Positions 58,615-64,000 of a DNA stretch of 64,000 nucleotides are shown piece after piece (the first letter of the stretch is position 1; the number at the start of each line of letters is the position of its first letter). Under the pieces are notes generated by a model. The model was not told the DNA's origin, did not search any database, and worked only from the letters and a program-made list of their open reading frames with translations. The translations under genes and the position numbers were made by a program. Source of the stretch: Eonycteris spelaea. Lineage: Eukaryota; Chordata; Mammalia; Chiroptera; Pteropodidae. Location: positions 992,001 to 1,056,000 of the forward strand of contig PUFA01000313.1 of the NCBI GenBank assembly GCA_003508835.1. The letters are read 5' to 3'.

Positions 58615-58965
58615 AAAATAATTTTTTACTTTTCAGTTACAGTTGACATACAATATTATATTGGTTTCAGGTATACAATATAGTGATTAGACATTTATGT
58701 TACTTATGAAGTGATCACCCCAATAAATCTAGTACCCATTCAACACCATGGTTATTACAGTATTATCGACTATATTCCTCATGTATAATTTACATCCCCA
58801 TGACTATTTGTAACTACCAGTTCGTACTTCTTGATCCCTTCCCCTTTTTCCCTCAAGCACCAGCACCCTTTAAATCTGGCAACCATCAAAATGTTCTCTG
58901 AACCTATGACTTTGTTTCTGTTTTGTAGATTGCACAGAACCCTATATATACTGTTTTTTTTTCCT
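58615..58965 (-). mobile_element. L1 3' UTR fragment, antisense
   Basis: 'cagttacagttgacatacaa', 'tggtttcaggtatacaatat', 'gactatttgtaactaccagt' and 'ctggcaaccatcaaaatg' correspond to the fragment at 16745-17115. It inserted next to the older L1. Confidence 0.87.
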
Positions 58966-58969
58966 ATAT

Positions 58970-59370
58970 GTACATACCAATGATAATGTTTAATTTATAA
59001 TTTAGGCACAGTAAGATATTAACAATGATAACTAATAATAATATGAACAATTATAACAATATACTATAGTAAAAGTTATGCAAATGAGGTCTCTCTATCT
59101 GATAACTGACCTGATAACTAGTGGGAGGAGACATAGAATGGGTAAACTAGAAAAAGGGATGATTTATGCCTGGGAAGGATGGAGCAGAATGGCACAGGAC
59201 AGCACTAGATTTCATCACATTACTCAGAATGGCACACAATTTAAAACTTATGAATTATTTATTTCTGGAATTTTCTATTTAACATTTACGGACTGATTGC
59301 TAGTCGCTGAAACTGCAGAACGTGAAACTCCAAATAAAAGGGGACTAGTGTATAGATAGTGCTTGGCTCA
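58970..59370. other. Unique sequence
   Basis: Nothing was recognised. The frame 59078-59296 has no domain. Confidence 0.4.
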
Positions 59371-59378
59371 TGTTAGAT

Positions 59379-59603
59379 CAGGGGTCTCCAACCCCCGGGC
59401 CACAACCCAGTACTGGACCATGGACTGTTAGGAACCCGGCCGCACAGCAGGAGGTGAGTGGTGGGCAAGCAAGCGAAGCTTCATCTGTATTTACAGCCTA
59501 TTCCCAGAGCTAGCATCACCGCCTCAGCTCTGTCTCAGATCATCAGGCATTAGATTCTCACAAGAGCATTGGTCTCTGGTGCCAAAAAGGTTGGGGGCCG
59601 CTG
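59379..59603. mobile_element. Non-autonomous hAT MITE with perfect 8-bp duplication
   Basis: The left terminus CAGGGGTCTCCAACCCC is mirrored by the right terminus GGTTGGGGGCCGCTG. Identical 'tgttagat' flanks occur at 59371-59378 and 59604-59611, the 8-bp duplication made by hAT transposases. The inside ('gcacagcaggaggtgagtgg', 'gcaagcgaagcttcatctg', 'catcaggcattagattctca') is the same family as 32321-32512. No transposase is encoded. Confidence 0.95.
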
Positions 59604-59819
59604 TGTTAGATGATCTTTAAACATAGTTTTATCTAACACCTTACAATCCTCTGCCCCTCCCCAAATTTATAAGTGTTCTCTTATTTGTAAGCATCAGAAT
59701 CATCCTCTTGACATAGGCAAAAGGATCCTTAGTATATTTTCAAAGCTAAAGACAAATGAGTTCTCTCACCATAGAAAGGCAACATCATAGAAAGTTATAA
59801 AGCTTATAGCAGCAGCACC

Positions 59820-60345
59820 TGTTATTAGTGCCGTGCTAGAAACTGGAGAATAAATTAAAATAAAACCTCATCCTCAAAGAATTCCCTCTAGAGTGGGGGA
59901 GATGGAGTAACTTAAACAGGCAAGGGTATTACACTGTGGTAGATGTTAAGATGGAGGTACATGCAGAGTGCCATGAGAAAACAGACAAGAGTCTACGGCC
60001 ATGCCACCCTGAACAAGCCTGATCTCATCTGATCTTGGAAGCTAAGCAGGGTCAGGCCCGGTTAGTACATGGATGAGAGACCACCTAGGAAAACCAGGTG
60101 CTATAAGAAGAAAGCAAGCAAGCAAACGAACAGACAAGAGCCCCTATTATGGGGTTAGGGTCAGGTCAAGGGAGGCTTTTCAAAGATAGTAACAGCTGAG
60201 CTATGTCCTGAAGGATAAGGAGGGATTTTGAAGATAGAAAACAATAGACAAGAATATTCCAGAGAGTAGCAACACTGTAAGCAAAGGCAGAGAGTTATGA
60301 AAAAGCCTGACATATGAAACAAAAACATGCCATTGAGACACTTGA
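59820..60345 (-). repeat. Old L2-type relic, antisense, split by a 5S SINE
   Basis: 'aaaacctcatcctcaaagaa' and 'ttccctctagagtggggg' precede the SINE. 'caagggaggcttttcaaag', 'gagctatgtcctgaaggata' and 'atattccagagagtagcaac' follow it. The order matches antisense LINE-2-like sequence at low similarity. Confidence 0.6.
59992..60128 (+). mobile_element. 5S rRNA-derived SINE, short form
   Basis: The 5S head (starting at the shared G, 59991) has 'tctacggccatgccaccctg', 'ttggaagctaagcagggtc' and 'ggttagtacatggatgagag'. It lacks the 75-bp 3' module of the other two copies and ends in a short A/G-rich tail ('agaagaaagcaagcaagc'). It is flanked by identical 'aacagacaagag' at 59980-59991 and 60129-60140. 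It would correspond to the short (MEG-RS-like) form of fruit-bat 5S SINEs. A plain 5S retropseudogene is the alternative. Confidence 0.9.
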
Positions 60346-60349
60346 TGGC

Positions 60350-63295
60350 AATTCAGAGAAGACTTCTGCACTCAAGTGGCTCTAATTTTCATACAAAAGG
60401 TAGGACATTCATATGCAAAAAAAAATACACCATACAATGGTATAGACCAGTGGTAAAAAGAAGTGTTTAGGGATGATGGCAGTGATGATGGATCACTGTG
60501 AACCAGTTTCTGGGAGTTTAATGGGAGAAAGGGGAATACGATTGAACTTTATGTAGAAACTAAGACCTACACTAGAAGAAAGGATGTAGAAAACACTGAC
60601 GGCAAGAGGAATGACAAAATCAAGAAACTTCTCAGGAAGGAAACAGTGGACCACATGGCCCCCGTGTTTCCCAACTTGGGGAAACTGTCCACTTAGTGAG
60701 TATTCAGAAATGTGTGGGGAGATATAGTTGTCAAGGTGCCTGGGAGGAGCTACTGACATTTAGTGTCTTGAAATAAGTGATGCAAAACTGCTCTCAGTAA
60801 TGATGTCCTTAGGTGAGATTACATAATTAAACCCAATAATTATTGGTAGCTTAACAAGCTTCAGGTTTGCAATGTGTGTTTGCTTTTGTTATTTCACATG
60901 CAAATTTATTTTCAGGAAACTTTCAACCCCCAACCCTCATCCACCTTCTTTGGTAAGGGTTTGAAAGTAGATGTAACGTATCTTCTCTTTGTGTGACTGA
61001 ACAGGATAATACCTGCTAGAATTTTGAAAAAAAGATGATGGCCTTATGAACAGGTCTAGAAAAAATGCAGAAGAATTTATCCATGATCACACCAGATTTT
61101 TTTTCTGTTAGTTTTCTCTCCCTGACACCTCCCTGTCCAGTCCACACAAAAGCAAACCCTGGCCCCCTTTATTCTGATATTGGAACATTTGGATGATAGA
61201 CCTTGGAACACGATAAATAGGGACAAGAAGCTGGATTGCTTCAGCAAATCTAGTTGAAAAGAAAACTGGATGTTAGTGCTTCAGCCACGATGAATAAATA
61301 TGAAATGCTGTAGCCTATTACCAAGTTATAATTCAGAAACTTGACATTCTCACTTGTCTCCACCTAGAACCTTAGGCTAACCTTTTATTTTTGTTTCTTT
61401 ATCAGAGGACTGGCTATTTCCCAATTGTTATAGAAATTAACAAAAAGCTGATTAATATAAATAAATTCGGTGATGTCCTATAATACAAAACAACAAAGGG
61501 CCTCCCAAATGATCTCTAAACAAATGAGGTGACTATAATTTGTTATGAGTAGTAAATACCTATATGAAAGCAATGTACTCTCAACAACGTATCACATTTC
61601 CTTTCTGTTTTATGAGATTAAGAATAATGTGCCTTCTCAGTGTGACATGGAAAAAAATTATATTATTATGGAGTTCTTTCTATATAACTAGAATAAAATT
61701 ATTTTTTTTCTGTGTGAAATGGATTTCTCCCTCCAGCCCCCTCAAATTCAGTTACAATAGGTTTAACCATGGCTCTAAGCCAAGTTGTATTTTGTTTTTT
61801 TGGTGTTTCTATAAGCTTAAACCAGCAGCTGTGCATGTTTGTGCAATTCCAAAGTCAGAATTTATATATGTAATTTTCAACCGAGGGAAAAAAGTTAAAA
61901 ATATCTTTAATGAATCACATGGAAAGCCACTGAAATAAATGTAACACCAAAGAAGATGCTCTCTTTTTTCCTTCATTAATCTACATATTTACAATATTTA
62001 TAATGGAGTGGATATAGACTTCTCTCGGACTAAGGTTTACCCTCCTACAAACTGCTTGAGTTAATTTTCAGCATAGTGATTCAGGAAAGCAAACATGTTC
62101 TTGAAGTCTTATATGGTGTTAAGATTCAGAAGGGACTGATTTTCTTTAAAAAAATCTTTCAACACTCCTCCTGCTGGGACACATGCACACCTATCTTACT
62201 CAAATCCCTCTAAGTCCAAAGCAGGGCCCAGATTACAGCTGACCTTTTCTTGAATGAGGAATTTTAGAAAAGCAAAATTTCTGACCCAGCAGGACCCTCT
62301 CAGCAGTACCTATATTTTGCTTGGTTAGCATCCTCCCCAACCCTGAATTTGCCTCTTACTGGAGTGGGTAAGCTAATAGATTTCATAAAATGTTGTATTT
62401 TTGTAGAAAGTGCTATTAAGTGACATTTTTTTTCTATCTTGGAATGGGAAAAGATAACTCTGTTAGGCTTCTCATCCACTTTTCCTTCTGTGCTTTCATA
62501 TCCCTTCCTCTTCCCTGCCAATAACTCACACCCTGGCTGTCCAGTAGCAAAATTGCTCATAAGTTCAACACAGTGTATACACCAACTTCCTCTCCCTTTT
62601 CCCTGACATGGGGCTTGCACCCAAGGATAAGACAAAATTTGGAATCTACACTAGATTTTGCACACACCTAATATTTTATTACGTGAAAAAAAAATGTAGG
62701 GAGAGATTGAGTTTGTCCTATGTAGACAGTTAGCTCAATAGGATGTACTCAATAAAGCTATTCATATCCTGTGTCTTACTGTATTAATTCAAGGCTCTCA
62801 GCATCAAAAACTTGAGACACAGCAGTAGCTTTGAGAATTTCTCGCCTTCATCCTTTTAAGAATAATTTTTCGTTGGTCACAGAAGGAAGGTGTTTTTCTC
62901 CTCATTTGATGTCTACCCTGGAAATCTGGCAGAAGGCCATACATTGTGCTCACTCAACATTATCTTTGCTCAGATACTGGATCCACAAAAATTTTAGCTT
63001 CAACCTTCCAGATGAAAGATGAAGTGAAAATTAATTAGTAGAGGAAGCTGGTATCTTCTTATCACATTAAATTTTCATAAAATTGGTCCTATCGATTCAT
63101 TATAAAGAAAAAAAGAGAAAATTTGTCTTCTACCTGTCTTGGAACAGTCACAATCTGATTATCTTCTGCCTTCTACATACCCTATCAATGGACAGGGTAC
63201 CAGCAGGCTTTCCTTGTCCACCTTTCTGTACCTGAATGCACAAAATTATGCTCAGCCCATACAGCGAAGAAGAGGTGCACAACTATCAATGGTCT
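60350..63295. other. Unique sequence, no gene recognised
   Basis: This is the longest repeat-poor stretch. Frames at 60493-60759 (minus), 61564-61938 (plus, 124 codons) and 62300-62635 (minus, 111 codons) have no domain, no protein-like codon pattern and no recognised similarity. Confidence 0.4.
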
Positions 63296-63299
63296 AGTA

Positions 63300-63340
63300 C
63301 TACTATTACTACCAGTACTACTACAATTACTACGAGCAGT
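63300..63340. repeat. (CTA)n-like interrupted simple repeat
   Basis: 'actactattactaccagtac' and similar units with interruptions. Confidence 0.85.
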
Positions 63341-63344
63341 GGTA

Positions 63345-63500
63345 ACAGTTAACATTTATTGCATGTTTTCTACATGCTGGATATTGTGTTTAATGCTTTG
63401 TGTATATAATCTCATCAAATATTTATAAAAAGCCTCTAGAATGAAAGTGATATTATCATTATCCCATTTTTTGGATGGAAAAATTGAGACTTTAAAAGTA
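63345..63500 (-). repeat. MIR SINE, antisense
   Basis: 'gttaacatttattgcatgtt', 'tataatctcatcaaatattt' and 'attatcattatcccatttt' match antisense MIR. Confidence 0.75.
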
Positions 63501-63504
63501 AAAG

Positions 63505-64000
63505 GTTAACTAGGTGTGAAATTGTGTTTTAACAATCATACTCTTTTCCATAAAGGATAAAAATGTGGCATAAAATCCAATACAGTGAATCGAAGATAAT
63601 GATGATAAGAACAAAAAACATTTGCAATTCACAATACAGTAATGCTGTGTTCTCCTTGAACTTTTAAGGTCAGTGTTTTAATGTCTACCACACATACACA
63701 CACACACATAATATTTAATTAATATTTTAATACAGTTTTTCTTCATTGTAATCATAATTACTCTGGAAGATAAAGGAGTGGAAATCTGTAGATACATACA
63801 GAACAAAGAACTGGCACTAGACTAAATATATGAAGTCGATTTACATAAATACAGGGAAACATCTTTCATTAACAGATTAACTCAGAGGTTCACAGGAACC
63901 TCGTCTCCAGTTTTCAACAATCAGTGCTGGTGTAACCCTTGAATATTGAGATGCTGACATATTGAGAAAGAAGGCAAAACTGTTTTTTCTTCTAAGATTC
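63505..64000. other. Unique sequence with a short CA repeat
   Basis: Nothing was recognised except a (CA)n tract at about 63689-63707. Confidence 0.45.

Noticed and set aside
61564..61938. 124-codon plus-strand open frame
   Set aside because: AT-rich, no domain, no homology that I recognise, and no exon-like borders. Chance frame.
62300..62635. 111-codon minus-strand open frame
   Set aside because: No domain and no codon pattern. Nothing around it suggests a gene.
1..64000. Endogenous retrovirus or LTR element
   Set aside because: I looked for LTR pairs, primer-binding sites and gag/pol-like frames and recognised none.
1..64000. Mitochondrial insert, snRNA, tRNA or VES-type tRNA SINE
   Set aside because: No matching conserved words were seen. 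The absence of VES SINEs fits a fruit bat but is weak evidence.

Overview
This window is AT-rich, gene-poor vertebrate nuclear DNA. I find no intact protein-coding gene and no convincing multi-exon gene model. The open reading frames are short and lie in retrotransposon relics, simple repeats or unique non-coding DNA. The repeats are those of a placental mammal: many MIR and LINE-2 fragments, LINE-1 of several ages, and DNA-transposon MITEs of hAT and Tigger type. The best lineage marker is a set of three SINEs with a 5S rRNA head (25274-25476, 40418-40616, 59992-60128). Two of these have clear target-site duplications. Young 5S-derived SINEs are known from fruit bats (Pteropodidae, MEG-R families) and springhare. 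The L1 3' UTRs end in a 'cctgaaactaat' type motif typical of Laurasiatheria, which favours a fruit bat. That assignment is an inference.

Layout. 1-12 kb: unique DNA with L2 and MIR relics and a degenerate 32-36 bp minisatellite (10868-11006). 12.8-13.3 kb: a unique block that looks like a minus-strand 3' UTR, with unusually many CpGs and a polyadenylation hexamer. 13-24 kb: MIR/L2 relics, microsatellites and a unique GC-richer block holding a full-length RFX X-box (18524-18537). 25-34.6 kb: a 5S SINE, a hAT MITE, minus-strand L1 3' ends (26.2-27.1 and 30.4-31.3 kb), a hAT MITE nested in a MIR, and a Tigger/MER2-like MITE. 40-42.5 kb: an old plus-strand L1 split by a 5S SINE and by a younger L1 3' end. 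46.3-47.7 kb: the most unusual locus. A 5'-inverted (twin-primed) L1 3' end abuts a GC-rich segment that carries a broken copy of two exons of a dopamine-transporter-like SLC6 gene. The two exons are joined without their intron, but what looks like intron sequence remains upstream. 50-60 kb: L2, nested L1 and old L1 relics, then a hAT MITE with a perfect 8-bp duplication and a short 5S SINE with a perfect 12-bp duplication. 60-64 kb: mostly unique DNA with no recognised function.

I do not see a new multi-gene system here. The points of interest are the retrotransposition history (the semi-processed SLC6A3-like copy beside the inverted L1, and nested insertions with readable duplications) and two candidate functional non-coding blocks (12.8-13.3 kb and 18.4-18.8 kb). 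Repeat subfamily names are from memory of consensus sequences. Element ends are approximate unless a target-site duplication is stated.
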